Assembly: GCA_037439945.1 (NCBI GenBank) | Contig: JBBIVA010000011.1 | Coordinates: 1-42,961, forward strand | Direction of reading: 5' to 3' | Source of the DNA: CALEUX01 sp037439945 | GTDB taxonomy: Bacteria > Bacteroidota > Bacteroidia > Bacteroidales > Marinilabiliaceae | DNA: 42,961 bases | Part shown: piece after piece, positions 25,779 to 34,923 of the stretch | Numbering within the stretch: position 1 is the stretch's first letter | Layout of the letters: each line of letters starts with the position of its first letter | The notes under the pieces: generated by a model | Told to the model about the DNA's origin: nothing | Database searches by the model: none | Seen by the model: the letters and a program-made list of their open reading frames with translations, nothing else | Made by a program: the position numbers and the translations under genes

Positions 25779-27932
25779 GTGAGAAAGAATGAAAAAAGAG
25801 GGCCAAAGAAATCGGAAATAATGCCCCTGGTACAGGAAATTTTTTTAAACAATCCTAAGAAAACATATAACTACAAGCAATTGTCGTTAATACTTGGTTT
25901 AATTAAAAAGAGTGGTCGGCAAAATGTTCAACTGGTTTTAATTGAACTTGCCGAAAACGGGTTTCTTTCCGAAGTTTCATCTGGAAGATATAAACTACTT
26001 GCACGTGGAGCGTATATTACCGGGAAAGTGGACATGACTGCTTCAGGTGCGGCATATATTGTACCCCACGACGGAGGTAGCGATGTTTTTGTATCGCAAA
26101 ATAATCTGAAACATGCCTTAAACGGCGATACTGTAAAGGTATTGCAGTACGCACATCGCAAGCGCCACTCTCCTGAAGGTGAAGTTGTTGAGATAGTTAA
26201 AAGGGCTAGAGAATTATTTGTTGGTGTATTGCAGGTGTCAGGGAGTTTTGCCTTTTTGGTTACCGACCAGAAAATAATGCATAAGGACATATTTATTCCT
26301 CTCGATAAATTAAATGGAGGTAAAAATGGGAATAAGGTTATTGCAAAAATCACTGAATGGCCCGGAAGAGCAAAAAATCCGGTGGGAGAAGTTGTTGATG
26401 TACTTGGAGATGCAGGAGAAAACGATGCAGAAATGCATGCTATTTTGGCCGAATTTAACCTGCCATACAATTATCCGTCAGAGGCTGATAGCGCTGCCGA
26501 AAAAATATCTGAAACCATTTCGCAGGAAGAAATTGCAAAAAGAAAAGATTTTAGAGGCTTAACCACATTTACTATTGACCCCATTGATGCAAAAGATTTT
26601 GATGATGCCCTGTCAATACAACAAACCGTTGATGGTAACTGGGAAATAGGGGTACACATTGCTGATGTTACTCATTACGTTGAAAAGGGTTCTGTTATCG
26701 ATAAGGAAGGATTTAACAGGGCAACGTCTGTTTACCTGGTGGACAGGGTGGTACCAATGTTGCCTGAAAGGTTGAGCAATTACCTGTGTTCACTACGTCC
26801 CAATGAGGAAAAATTATGTTTTTCAGCTGTTTTTGTAATGACTGATGATGCTGTTATAAAAGACCAGTGGATAGGAAGAACAATAATTAAGTCCGACAGA
26901 AGATTTACTTATGAAGAGGCCCAGGAAGTACTCGAAACAGGTTCAGGTGATTATGCCGGGGAGTTAAAAATTCTGGATAAACTTGCAAAAAAGCTTAGGG
27001 AAAAACGGTTTAGAATGGGAGCTGTTGGTTTTGAAAGAATTGAAGTTAAATTTGAAATTGACGAAAAAGGTAAACCCTTGAACGTATATTTTAAAGAATC
27101 GAAAGATTCAAATAAGCTAATTGAGGAGTTTATGTTACTTGCCAATAAAAAAGTGGCGGAGCTTATTGGAAAAAATCAATTGTCGGGTGGAAAAAAAAGG
27201 GAATCAAAAACTTTTATCTACAGGATACACGATGCACCGGACCCCGATAAATTTGAAACATTCAGTAAGTTTATCAGAAAGTTTGGCCTTGATGTTACCC
27301 CTCATGGAAAAGAATCAATAAGCCAGTCAATTAACAAACTTCTGGAAGTTGTTCAGGGCCGTAAAGAGCAAAATATTGTAGAAACACTGGCAGTTAGGAC
27401 CATGGCTAAGGCAATATATTCAACTCATAATATTGGCCATTACGGTTTGGCGTTTAAACATTACACCCATTTTACATCGCCAATAAGGCGGTACCCTGAT
27501 ATTATTGCCCACAGGTTGCTTCAACAATATATTGATGGGGGCAAATCAGTGTCGGCTGACAAGTACGAGGAAATGTGCGAACATTGTTCAGATATGGAAC
27601 AAAGGGCGGCTGATGCAGAAAGGGCATCAATAAAATATAAACAGGTTGAGTTTTTAAACCAAAGGGTTGGACAGGTATTCAGTGGGGTTATTTCAGGAGT
27701 GACTGAGTGGGGAGTTTATGTTGAACTTGATGAAAATAAATGTGAGGGGATGGTGCCAATCAGGGATTTGGACGATGATTTTTACCAGTTTGATGAGGAT
27801 AACTACTGCCTTACAGGCCGTAAGACCAAGAGAAAATATCAATTGGGAGACCCAATTAAAATAAAAATTGCACGGGCAAATCTTGAAAAAAGACAGCTTG
27901 ATTTTGCTTTATTCAATGAAAAGGAATACTAA
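25779..27932 (+). CDS. rnr: Ribonuclease R
   Basis: Processive 3'-5' exoribonuclease of the RNB/RNase II family, acting on structured RNA. The 717 residues comprise: an N-terminal winged-helix segment (about 1-75), cold-shock/OB domains (about 75-240), the RNB catalytic domain with FTIDPIDAKDFDDALSI (Asp267, Asp270, Asp275 and Asp276 as metal-site candidates) and HYTHFTSPIRRYPDIIAHRLL, and a C-terminal S1 domain (GQVFSGVISGVTEWGVYVEL, about 637-717). The lysine-rich tail of E. coli RNase R is absent. The start is a GTG; the first in-frame ATG is 14 codons later and would remove conserved N-terminal residues. Confidence 0.96.
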   Translation: MRKNEKRGPKKSEIMPLVQEIFLNNPKKTYNYKQLSLILGLIKKSGRQNVQLVLIELAENGFLSEVSSGRYKLLARGAYITGKVDMTASGAAYIVPHDGGSDVFVSQNNLKHALNGDTVKVLQYAHRKRHSPEGEVVEIVKRARELFVGVLQVSGSFAFLVTDQKIMHKDIFIPLDKLNGGKNGNKVIAKITEWPGRAKNPVGEVVDVLGDAGENDAEMHAILAEFNLPYNYPSEADSAAEKISETISQEEIAKRKDFRGLTTFTIDPIDAKDFDDALSIQQTVDGNWEIGVHIADVTHYVEKGSVIDKEGFNRATSVYLVDRVVPMLPERLSNYLCSLRPNEEKLCFSAVFVMTDDAVIKDQWIGRTIIKSDRRFTYEEAQEVLETGSGDYAGELKILDKLAKKLREKRFRMGAVGFERIEVKFEIDEKGKPLNVYFKESKDSNKLIEEFMLLANKKVAELIGKNQLSGGKKRESKTFIYRIHDAPDPDKFETFSKFIRKFGLDVTPHGKESISQSINKLLEVVQGRKEQNIVETLAVRTMAKAIYSTHNIGHYGLAFKHYTHFTSPIRRYPDIIAHRLLQQYIDGGKSVSADKYEEMCEHCSDMEQRAADAERASIKYKQVEFLNQRVGQVFSGVISGVTEWGVYVELDENKCEGMVPIRDLDDDFYQFDEDNYCLTGRKTKRKYQLGDPIKIKIARANLEKRQLDFALFNEKEY

Positions 27933-27989
27933 AACCTTACAAATAGTTAATTTCACCATTGAATTTAAGCCTGATTGGGAAACAATTTT

Positions 27990-27997
27990 TATTTTTG
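27990..27997 (+). promoter_or_regulatory. Candidate -7 box for the TetR gene
   Basis: TATTTTTG matches TAnnTTTG exactly and lies 24 bp before the start codon. No correctly spaced -33 TTTG is visible. Confidence 0.45.
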
Positions 27998-28021
27998 CAA
28001 CAAATGTTAAATAATTAATAT

Positions 28022-28630
28022 ATGAGTATCGATACTACAACCTATACACCGGCACAAGACGCAAACAGGTCTGCAATACTTGAAGCTTCACGTGATTTAT
28101 TTACCAGGTTTGGCTATAAAAAAACAACAATGGAAGATATTGCCATGGCCTTACGTAAGGGTAAAAGCTCATTATATTACTATTTTAAAAATAAGGAGGA
28201 GATTTTTACAGCTGTTATTGAACTGGAGTCGGATATGTTGTGTAATCGTTTAAGGGAAGTGGTATCATCAGAAAGCGATGCAGCAACAAAACTTAAAGAA
28301 TATGTTACTGTAAGAATGGAAACAGTGCGTAACCTTGAAAACTACCAGAGGGTGATAAAAGATGAATTATATGGAGGCTATGATTTTTTATTACCAATTA
28401 GAAAGAAAAATGAGCAGGTTGAAGAATTTCTTATGAAATCAATTTTGGACCAAGGAGTTAGCAGTGGTATTTTTCAGGTTGTAAATACCAAAACCGGGGC
28501 AATTGGAATTGCAACTGCTTTACGAGGTTTAGAAATACCATTGTTTAGAGGTGATGAAAACCTTGAAGATTTAACTATTCAGTTAGAAAATATTCTTAAT
28601 ATTCTTTTTTACGGCGTTATTAAGCGCTAA
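28022..28630 (+). CDS. TetR/AcrR-family transcriptional regulator
   Basis: One-component DNA-binding regulator of 202 residues. The TetR_N helix-turn-helix lies at about residues 18-65: ILEASRDLFTRFGYKKTTMEDIAMALRKGKSSLYYYFKNKEEIF, with the usual YYYFKNKEE recognition-helix end. The C-terminal two thirds form the ligand and dimer domain, which is not conserved enough to name an inducer. It sits between rnr and metA on the same strand, with its own candidate promoter. No efflux or fatty-acid gene lies beside it, so its target is unclear; autoregulation is typical of the family. Confidence 0.92.
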   Translation: MSIDTTTYTPAQDANRSAILEASRDLFTRFGYKKTTMEDIAMALRKGKSSLYYYFKNKEEIFTAVIELESDMLCNRLREVVSSESDAATKLKEYVTVRMETVRNLENYQRVIKDELYGGYDFLLPIRKKNEQVEEFLMKSILDQGVSSGIFQVVNTKTGAIGIATALRGLEIPLFRGDENLEDLTIQLENILNILFYGVIKR

Positions 28631-28676
28631 CTTATTATACGCTAAAGGAAAAACTTATTTTTGGGCTATAATTAAT

Positions 28677-28706
28677 TTTGCCGGTTGGTCAATGCCAATA
28701 AATTTG
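28677..28706 (+). promoter_or_regulatory. Consensus Bacteroidota promoter of metA
   Basis: TTTG (28677-28680), 18 bases, then TAAATTTG (28699-28706): an almost textbook -33/-7 pair, 50 bp before the metA ATG. Two more exact -7-like boxes overlap or precede it (TATTTTTG at 28656-28663, TAATTTTG at 28673-28680). The remaining leader of about 45 nt is too short for a known SAM riboswitch. Confidence 0.6.
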
Positions 28707-28756
28707 CAGATTAATTTTAGTCCCATTTTTATTAGCAATTTTTAGAATTAATTTTT

Positions 28757-29683
28757 ATGCCAGTTAATATACCTGATTCATTACCCGCCAAGGCGCAGCT
28801 TGAAGCCGAAAATGTTTTTGTAATGGGCGAAAGCAGGGCAGTCAGACAGGACATCAGACCTCTGAAAATTCTGATTTTGAATCTTATGCCACTAAAAATA
28901 GTTACCGAAACACATTTGTTACGTGTTTTGTCAAATACACCTTTACAAGTAGAGGTTAACCTTTTAATGGCATCAACACATGCGCACAGGAATACCTCAC
29001 AGGAACACCTGGTTGCCTTTTATAAAACATTTGATGAAATTAAACAACTCTATTTTGACGGTATGATTATTACCGGCGCCCCTGTTGAGTTAATTGAATT
29101 TGAGAAAGTTACCTACTGGCCTGAGCTGTGCCGGATTATGGAATGGAGCAAAAAGCATGTTACTTCAACATTCCATATTTGCTGGGGGGCGCAAGCCGGG
29201 TTATATTATCATTATGGAATTAAAAAATATACCATCCCCAAAAAGATGTTTGGAGTTTTTAACCATCATGTTTTCTCCCCCCTTGAGCCAATTTTACGAG
29301 GTTTTAATGATAATTTCTATGCCCCCCATTCGCGATATACAGAAGTTAAGGCAAGCGAAATTGATAAAACCGGGACTCTTTCAATACTATCAGGTTCAGA
29401 TGAAGCTGGTGTTTACCTTGTAATAAGTAACGACCGTAAACAAATTTTTGTTACCGGCCATCCCGAGTATGATTCATTAACACTTAATGATGAGTACTGG
29501 CGGGACGTTAAAAAGGGATTGGACATTCATATCCCATATAATTATTATCCGATGGATGACCCAAATCAAAAACCGTTGGTTAGTTGGCGTAGTCACGCAC
29601 ATTTGCTTTATTCAAATTGGCTTAACTATTATGTGTATCAATCAACACCATATAAACTGGGGGAAAATGATGAGCAGGGTTAG
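28757..29683 (+). CDS. metA: Homoserine O-acyltransferase MetA, probably acetyl-specific
   Basis: First committed step of methionine synthesis: transfer of an acyl group from acyl-CoA to L-homoserine. 308 residues, class I glutamine-amidotransferase-like fold. The catalytic cysteine is Cys142 in FHICWGAQAG; His235 and Glu237 lie in VTGHPEYD. Position 111, in TGAPVELIEF, is Glu. In this family Glu111 (Bacillus cereus) goes with acetyl-CoA use and Gly111 (E. coli) with succinyl-CoA, so homoserine O-acetyltransferase is the better prediction, although automatic annotation usually says succinyltransferase. A strong promoter precedes it; the HAD gene starts inside its last codons. Confidence 0.95.
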   Translation: MPVNIPDSLPAKAQLEAENVFVMGESRAVRQDIRPLKILILNLMPLKIVTETHLLRVLSNTPLQVEVNLLMASTHAHRNTSQEHLVAFYKTFDEIKQLYFDGMIITGAPVELIEFEKVTYWPELCRIMEWSKKHVTSTFHICWGAQAGLYYHYGIKKYTIPKKMFGVFNHHVFSPLEPILRGFNDNFYAPHSRYTEVKASEIDKTGTLSILSGSDEAGVYLVISNDRKQIFVTGHPEYDSLTLNDEYWRDVKKGLDIHIPYNYYPMDDPNQKPLVSWRSHAHLLYSNWLNYYVYQSTPYKLGENDEQG

Positions 29684-30494
29684 GAGTTTGTTTGCCACAG
29701 ATCTTGACGGAACAATATTACCACATGAAGGACAATTTAATGTTTGTGATGTTGATACCCTCAACCAGATGGGCCAGAATGGCATTATAAGGGTTATTGC
29801 AACCGGACGTTCACTTCACTATGCATTTAAGGTTTTAAAAAATGATTTCCCAATTGATTATCTGGTATTTTCATCAGGTGCCGGAGTTTATGATTGGCGT
29901 AAAAAAGAAATCTTGCGGACGCTACATTTAAATCGGGCCCAGATTGGCCAAATCATTGATGTATTCAATTTGCGGGGACTTGGTTATACCTTACATCAAA
30001 ACATTCCGGGGAATCATTATTTCTGGCACAAAGCTGCCTTAAAACAACATCCCGATTTAACAAGGTTTATCAACAGCAGGCTTGATTTTGCAAAACCAAT
30101 TGGCGAGTTAAACGAAAAGGAAGAGTTTTTTAGCCAGATGTTAACTATGATTGACGAACCTTGTGATGCACATATTATATCAAAGCAATTGGTCAATGTT
30201 AAAACTGTTAGGGCAACATCGCCACTTGATGGTAAAAGTATATGGATTGAAGTATTTCACAGGGATGCATCAAAAGCCAGTGGGATTGATTTAATCTGTG
30301 AAATTGAAAATATCGCAGAAAGCAATGTTTGGGTACTTGGAAACGATTACAATGATATTGATATGTTGAACCGTTATTTTCCAAGAGCTTTTGTGGTGGA
30401 GAATGCCCCTGCTGATCTTAAAGAAAAATACAAAGTTGTGCCGGCAGTTTATGATGCCGGCATGTCCGTTTTGGTAAAAGAGTATTTACAATAG
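29667..30494 (+). CDS. HAD-superfamily hydrolase, Cof/IIB type
   Basis: Phosphatase of the haloacid dehalogenase superfamily, type IIB (Cof-like), often acting on sugar phosphates or other small phosphoesters. Motif I is FATDLDGTI with the nucleophile Asp; motif IV is VLGNDYNDIDML (a GDxxND equivalent); the cap domain lies between them. The protein of 275 residues starts at the ATG pair MMSRVRSLFATD, which overlaps the 3' end of metA by 17 bp in another frame. A longer open frame back to 29487 is not credible because it would only read through metA. It converges with the coiled-coil gene, with two bases between the stop codons. Confidence 0.9.
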   Translation: MMSRVRSLFATDLDGTILPHEGQFNVCDVDTLNQMGQNGIIRVIATGRSLHYAFKVLKNDFPIDYLVFSSGAGVYDWRKKEILRTLHLNRAQIGQIIDVFNLRGLGYTLHQNIPGNHYFWHKAALKQHPDLTRFINSRLDFAKPIGELNEKEEFFSQMLTMIDEPCDAHIISKQLVNVKTVRATSPLDGKSIWIEVFHRDASKASGIDLICEIENIAESNVWVLGNDYNDIDMLNRYFPRAFVVENAPADLKEKYKVVPAVYDAGMSVLVKEYLQ

Positions 30495-30496
30495 GT

Positions 30497-31381
30497 TTAC
30501 TTTAAAACCAGGTTCACATTGCCAATATGAAAACCATCAGCAAAAACATCGGCGATATATTTTCCTGACATAAGTTCGCCGGCATCAGCATCATAATAAA
30601 TACAAACATCAACTTCATCACCCCCGTATTCGATGCTTCGCGATGCCGAGAAATTAATTTTTGATCCTTCATGTAAAAACAGATCATCTCTTGAATGCAT
30701 CAGTAACTGGCCATCAGGACGTTCAAGCCTCAGGTAGAAACTTTTCATCCCAATTGGGGCTGTAACATTTCTAAGTACTGTAAAACAAACCCTTATTTTT
30801 GATGATCTGGAACTACGGTCAGTCTTTTTTCCATTATTATTAAGGGCCTCGGCCATTAAATTATTAACATCCAACCTGCTTGCTATTGTAACCTTTTCAG
30901 CCAGGGTTGCTTTCTCAATTTCAAGTTCTTTAAATGATGTTTGTATTTGATTAAGTTTACGTTTATTCTCAATATTTTCCTTGGTGAGAACCTGATTTCT
31001 GGCATTTAAAGAATCTATTTGTACCACATAATTCCTTAAAACATTGCGCATGGTGTTAAGTTCCTTTTGGAACTCCCTGATTTTTGCAGTATTTGTTGCT
31101 TTTATGGTTTTAATTTCCTCAATTAAATGTGCAATCTTTTCACGCTCACGTTCAAGTAAAATATTGATGGTATCATTATCACTTTGAAGTGAGTCATAAT
31201 TTAAAAACAGTTTCTGGTACTCCTCTGTAAGGATTGTTTTTTCCTCAGTTAAATTTGTAACTATCTCATTCATTTGCCTGTTTTGAACAAAATACAAAAC
31301 AGTAATTACCAATAATAAGGAGGCGGCTATTATCAGGACTATATTTAGAAGTTTGTTGTTTTTTTCAGTTGAGTATTCCAT
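30497..31381 (-). CDS. Inner-membrane coiled-coil protein of unknown function
   Basis: 294 residues and no recognised family. An N-terminal membrane segment (LLNIVLIIAASLLLVITVLYFV, about residues 11-32) is followed by a long coiled coil (about 35-170) rich in E, K, L and Q heptads. A short basic/serine stretch (KKTDRSSRSSK) leads to a C-terminal beta-type domain (IRVCFTVLRNVTAPIGMKSFYLRLERPDG onward). The topology suggests a single-pass protein with the coil and domain in the periplasm. The C-terminal domain resembles no named fold that I can identify. It is alone on its strand, convergent with the HAD gene, with a 676-bp gap upstream. Confidence 0.8.
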   Translation of the reverse strand: MEYSTEKNNKLLNIVLIIAASLLLVITVLYFVQNRQMNEIVTNLTEEKTILTEEYQKLFLNYDSLQSDNDTINILLEREREKIAHLIEEIKTIKATNTAKIREFQKELNTMRNVLRNYVVQIDSLNARNQVLTKENIENKRKLNQIQTSFKELEIEKATLAEKVTIASRLDVNNLMAEALNNNGKKTDRSSRSSKIRVCFTVLRNVTAPIGMKSFYLRLERPDGQLLMHSRDDLFLHEGSKINFSASRSIEYGGDEVDVCIYYDADAGELMSGKYIADVFADGFHIGNVNLVLK

Positions 31382-32135
31382 TACTTCCGTGTTTTTATTT
31401 CGACAAATTTATACTTTTTTGATTTTCCGGCAATGGGATTTTATAAAATACAGAAATGCGGAGATTTTTAAAAATATGAAACACATAGTAAATGCTTAGT
31501 ACATTTTAAATCCGGCCTTATTTTAAAGACAATTTACCAATGAACTAACATGATCGCAAAAATTATAACTTACCTTATTCCGGAAAGTGCAATATCCTGT
31601 TATTATTTAGAAACTTGTAAAACTTAACCAACTGTGGAATTGGATCAAAAAATAAAAATTTATACGGTTAAATAAAATTTAATATTTCGTTAAACTTTTT
31701 TATTTGCTTAATTTACAGATGCATATAAATATATCCCTTAAGCGTGTAATGTGTTTAAAATCAAGAACCTGTTATTATATAACACCTAACATTCTAAAAG
31801 TCTAACGATCTATTGAAAATTATAACGCCATAATTATTCACAATATTATTTCCCATGCTTTAGATTTTATGTTATCCATAATATTTTCATTTCACATCTT
31901 ACTTGTAGCATTTTTTAACCCATATTATGAATGGCGTATCCATTATTTTTACCCTAACATTAAGGTAAAAAACATAAGTTTTTCGGTAAAAGCACTAAAG
32001 TTTATAAATTTGTAAGGTTTTGTTATAATTAAACTCAGAAAATACTCAATACACATAATGGTGGAATACAAGGAAACAATTGAAACTGGTACCAGGCCTG
32101 CCATATTAATAAATGGATTTAACATAACAACAATA
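31382..32135. other. Long divergent AT-rich intergenic region
   Basis: No gene is seen up to the lipoprotein start. An inverted repeat with arms TTTTTACC (31946-31953) and GGTAAAAA (31964-31971) and a 10-base spacer lies 34 bp before an exact -7 box, TAAATTTG (32005-32012), for the rightward lipoprotein gene. The rest is simple AT-rich sequence. Confidence 0.5.
32005..32012 (+). promoter_or_regulatory. Candidate -7 box for the Ig-like lipoprotein gene
   Basis: TAAATTTG matches TAnnTTTG exactly. No TTTG occurs at -33, though a TTTTTCG lies near that place. The inverted repeat at 31946-31971 is just upstream and could be an operator. Confidence 0.4.
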
Positions 32136-33938
32136 GTGTTAAAATACAGCAAATTAACCGGCCTGCCACTATTGCTGATTTTTTTGATTTGGAGTTGTGC
32201 CAGCACAGGTTCGCCCTCGGGAGGGCCAAAGGATACCACTCCTCCGGTTGTTAAAAGATCGAGGCCTGAAGCAAATTCATTAAATTTTCAAGAAAAGGAA
32301 ATAATTATTGAGTTTGATGAAATTATACAGGTAAAGGAAATTTTTCAAAAACTTGTTGTATCCCCTCCTGTAAATAAACAACCGGTTGTAAGTGCAAGGG
32401 GTAGAGAGCTGAAGATAAGTTTTGAGGAGGATCTGCAGCCAAATACTACTTACACTATTGACTTTGCCGATGCTATTAGTGATAATAATGAAAATAACCC
32501 TCTTGTTGATTTCCGGTTTTCCTTTTCAACCGGTACAACTGTTGATTCACTTTCCATATCAGGATATTTGTTTAACGCATCTGATTTAACACCAATAGCC
32601 GGTGCATTGGTTATGGTCCATAAGAACCATGCTGATTCAGCCTTTAAAACCCTGGTACCTGTTAGGTTGGCCAAAACTAATCAGAAAGGGGGTTTTTCGG
32701 TTCAAAATGTGTCTCCAGGGCAATACAGAGTGTATGCTATTGAAGATGGTAACCGTAATTATATTTACGACCAGCCGGGGGAACGTATTGCATGGCATTC
32801 AAACCTGATTGAGCCAAAAATTGAATTAAGGAGCCGAATAGATTCCATTTCACCCGATTCAAGCAGGTTGGTTAAATATAATGCATTTTTACCTGATAGC
32901 CTTAATCTTTTTATGGTTCAGGAAGATAACGCTATACAATACCTGAAAGACACTAAAAGGCCATTAAGGAATAAAATTGACTTTATTTTTAACAGACCGC
33001 TTAAGGAAGCATTGGATATAAGCCTAGTGGGCGACCCTGAAAATAAAAAGTGGCTGGTATACGAGCACAGCGTTTACCATGATTCGGTTTCAGTATGGCT
33101 GACTGATTCAGCACAGATAAAAAGAGATTCGCTTTTTATTAATTTAAAATATGAGGTGCTCGACTCCCTAAAACTTCCTGACATAAAATCAGATACATTA
33201 AACGCCTTTTACTTTGTACAAGGCGGAGAAACAAAATCAAGAAAAAAGGACCGGCAACCAAAGGAGATACCCGGGCTAAAAGCATCCGGATTAAAAAAAA
33301 CCGTTGAGATATTAAGTGAATTCGACATTGTTTTTCCAACACCGGTTAATGAATTCAACAGGGAGGCTTTAAAACTTTTCCAATTTATTGATACTATACC
33401 ACATCCGGTTGATTTTGAATTAATACGTGACTCAATCAGAATCAGAAGGTTTATAGTTGATTATCCATGGGAACCTGGGTTTAAATATCAATTTGAAGCC
33501 GATTCAGCTGCATTCGTTGATATTTACGGCCTTGCATCGGAACCTATTAAACAAACTTTTACAATTAAACCTATTGACAGCTATGGAATAATATTCGTTG
33601 ACGCGGCCAACAGCCAGAATAATTGGCTGTTACAAATTTTGAACAAACAAGAAAAATTGGTAAGACAATCAATAATACCTACAAACGGAAAAATAGGATT
33701 TCAGTTTTTAAAGCCAGGCGATTATTTTTTAAGAATTATAGTGGATATTAATAATAACGGCAAATGGGATACCGGAGACTTTGACTCAGGAACCCAACCG
33801 GAAACTATTTTTTATTACCCCGATGCCGTAAATGTAAGGGCAAACTGGGACATTCTAGTCCAATGGAATCCATTAAGTTTTGATATTCATGGATTTGTGG
33901 AAAAACACAGACAAAAACAAGGTCAAAAAACCAGATAA
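32136..33938 (+). CDS. Lipoprotein with SbsA-type Ig-like domain
   Basis: Large exported lipoprotein typical of Bacteroidota. The lipobox IWSC is followed by ASTGSPSGGPKDTTPPVV, the usual opening of this family. A Big_5/SbsA Ig-like domain follows (PEANSLNFQEKEIIIEFDEII to FSFSTGTT), then a carboxypeptidase-regulatory-like segment (SISGYLFNASDLTPIAGALV to YRVYAIEDGNRNYIYD), and further beta-rich sequence to the end. I start at the GTG that gives MLKYSKLTGLPLLLIFLIWSC, a compact signal of 21 residues (600 residues in total). An ATG at 32058, in frame, adds 26 unlikely residues including acidic ones. Function is unknown; surface or periplasmic structural roles are plausible. Confidence 0.82.
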   Translation: MLKYSKLTGLPLLLIFLIWSCASTGSPSGGPKDTTPPVVKRSRPEANSLNFQEKEIIIEFDEIIQVKEIFQKLVVSPPVNKQPVVSARGRELKISFEEDLQPNTTYTIDFADAISDNNENNPLVDFRFSFSTGTTVDSLSISGYLFNASDLTPIAGALVMVHKNHADSAFKTLVPVRLAKTNQKGGFSVQNVSPGQYRVYAIEDGNRNYIYDQPGERIAWHSNLIEPKIELRSRIDSISPDSSRLVKYNAFLPDSLNLFMVQEDNAIQYLKDTKRPLRNKIDFIFNRPLKEALDISLVGDPENKKWLVYEHSVYHDSVSVWLTDSAQIKRDSLFINLKYEVLDSLKLPDIKSDTLNAFYFVQGGETKSRKKDRQPKEIPGLKASGLKKTVEILSEFDIVFPTPVNEFNREALKLFQFIDTIPHPVDFELIRDSIRIRRFIVDYPWEPGFKYQFEADSAAFVDIYGLASEPIKQTFTIKPIDSYGIIFVDAANSQNNWLLQILNKQEKLVRQSIIPTNGKIGFQFLKPGDYFLRIIVDINNNGKWDTGDFDSGTQPETIFYYPDAVNVRANWDILVQWNPLSFDIHGFVEKHRQKQGQKTR

Positions 33939-34045
33939 AACTGTTTTTCTTTTAGGTTGTTATGATAAAAGAAGTAATAAAAGGTTAAATTGATACCTGA
34001 TTTAATGTTCAAGTAACATAAACAAATCTTATCTAAATCCGGATT

Positions 34046-34873
34046 TTGATAGCGAAAAAGTATATTGTTGCAGTTTTATTATTGCTGTTTCTGTTTAGGA
34101 TAAATGAAGGCTTCAGCCAGTGTACCGTGGTTAACAACGTATTTGGGCCCGGGGAAACAGGATATTACCATGCATATTATAATTGGAAATTTATCTGGTT
34201 GAATGCAGGTGTAGTTACTTTTAAAGTTAGAAGTGCTCATTGGAAGGGAAAACCTACCCTTCATTTATCAGCAATAGGCTCAACACATGGAGGTTATGAC
34301 AGGTTTTTCCAGGTTCGTGATACATTTGAAGCTTATGTTGACCCAATAACCATTCAACCGTTTGAATTTAGGCAAATTACCAATGAAGGATCTTATAAGG
34401 CAAGACATCATTATTTTTTTAACAGCGAGAACCGTACCGTACGTACTGTTATTAGCAGAGAAGAAAGCCCTGCAGAAACTAAAGTAATAAACTGGCCAAA
34501 CTGCACATTTGATTTGTTGTCAATGGTTTATGTTGCCCGAACCATTGATTTTGACAAGTATAAACAAGGAGATAAAATCCCAATAAGCCTGATTGTTGAT
34601 GGTGAAGCCCACAATTTGTTTATTCGTTATCATGGGCGGGAAACAATAAAAAACCGCGACGGAAAATGGTATAAATGCCTCAAATTTTCACCACTTTTAG
34701 TTAAGGGGACCATTTTTGAATCGGGCGAAGATATGTTTGTTTGGGTAACCGATGATTTAAACCGTGTGCCAATTATTGTTGAAGCGAAAATTTTAATTGG
34801 TTCGGTTAAGGCTGTTTTTTATGGAGCAAAAGGATTAAAACATCCAATTACTGCTGAAGTTAGTAAACCCTGA
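34046..34873 (+). CDS. DUF3108 exported protein
   Basis: Exported beta-rich protein of 275 residues. The signal peptide is KKYIVAVLLLLFLFRINEGFSQ, with likely cleavage after FSQ. The body matches DUF3108: FGPGETGYYHAYYNWKFIWLNAG at the start, PFEFRQITNEGSYKARHHYFFN in the middle, and FVWVTDDLNRVPIIVEAKILIGSVKAVFYG at the end, a distinctive closing block. The start is a TTG (TTG-ATA-GCG-AAA-AAG); no ATG lies before the hydrophobic core. It lies 107 bp after the Ig-like lipoprotein and 50 bp before the CHAD gene, on the same strand. Biochemical role unknown, envelope location likely. Confidence 0.85.
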   Translation: MIAKKYIVAVLLLLFLFRINEGFSQCTVVNNVFGPGETGYYHAYYNWKFIWLNAGVVTFKVRSAHWKGKPTLHLSAIGSTHGGYDRFFQVRDTFEAYVDPITIQPFEFRQITNEGSYKARHHYFFNSENRTVRTVISREESPAETKVINWPNCTFDLLSMVYVARTIDFDKYKQGDKIPISLIVDGEAHNLFIRYHGRETIKNRDGKWYKCLKFSPLLVKGTIFESGEDMFVWVTDDLNRVPIIVEAKILIGSVKAVFYGAKGLKHPITAEVSKP

Positions 34874-34923
34874 TTATTGCAAAAATTATTTTTTAATAAG
34901 CCCTGTTAATTAAATAACCATCG

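Noticed and set aside
25928..26470. Open frame of 180 codons on the minus strand inside rnr
   Set aside because: Opposite strand of conserved RNase R domains; serine- and threonine-rich translation typical of an antisense shadow.
28677..28756. SAM riboswitch before metA
   Set aside because: The leader after the consensus promoter is only about 45 nt and shows no SAM-I or SAM-II-like architecture.
29487..29666. N-terminal extension of the HAD phosphatase
   Set aside because: It reads through the conserved end of metA in another frame; the HAD domain begins directly at the ATG pair at 29667.
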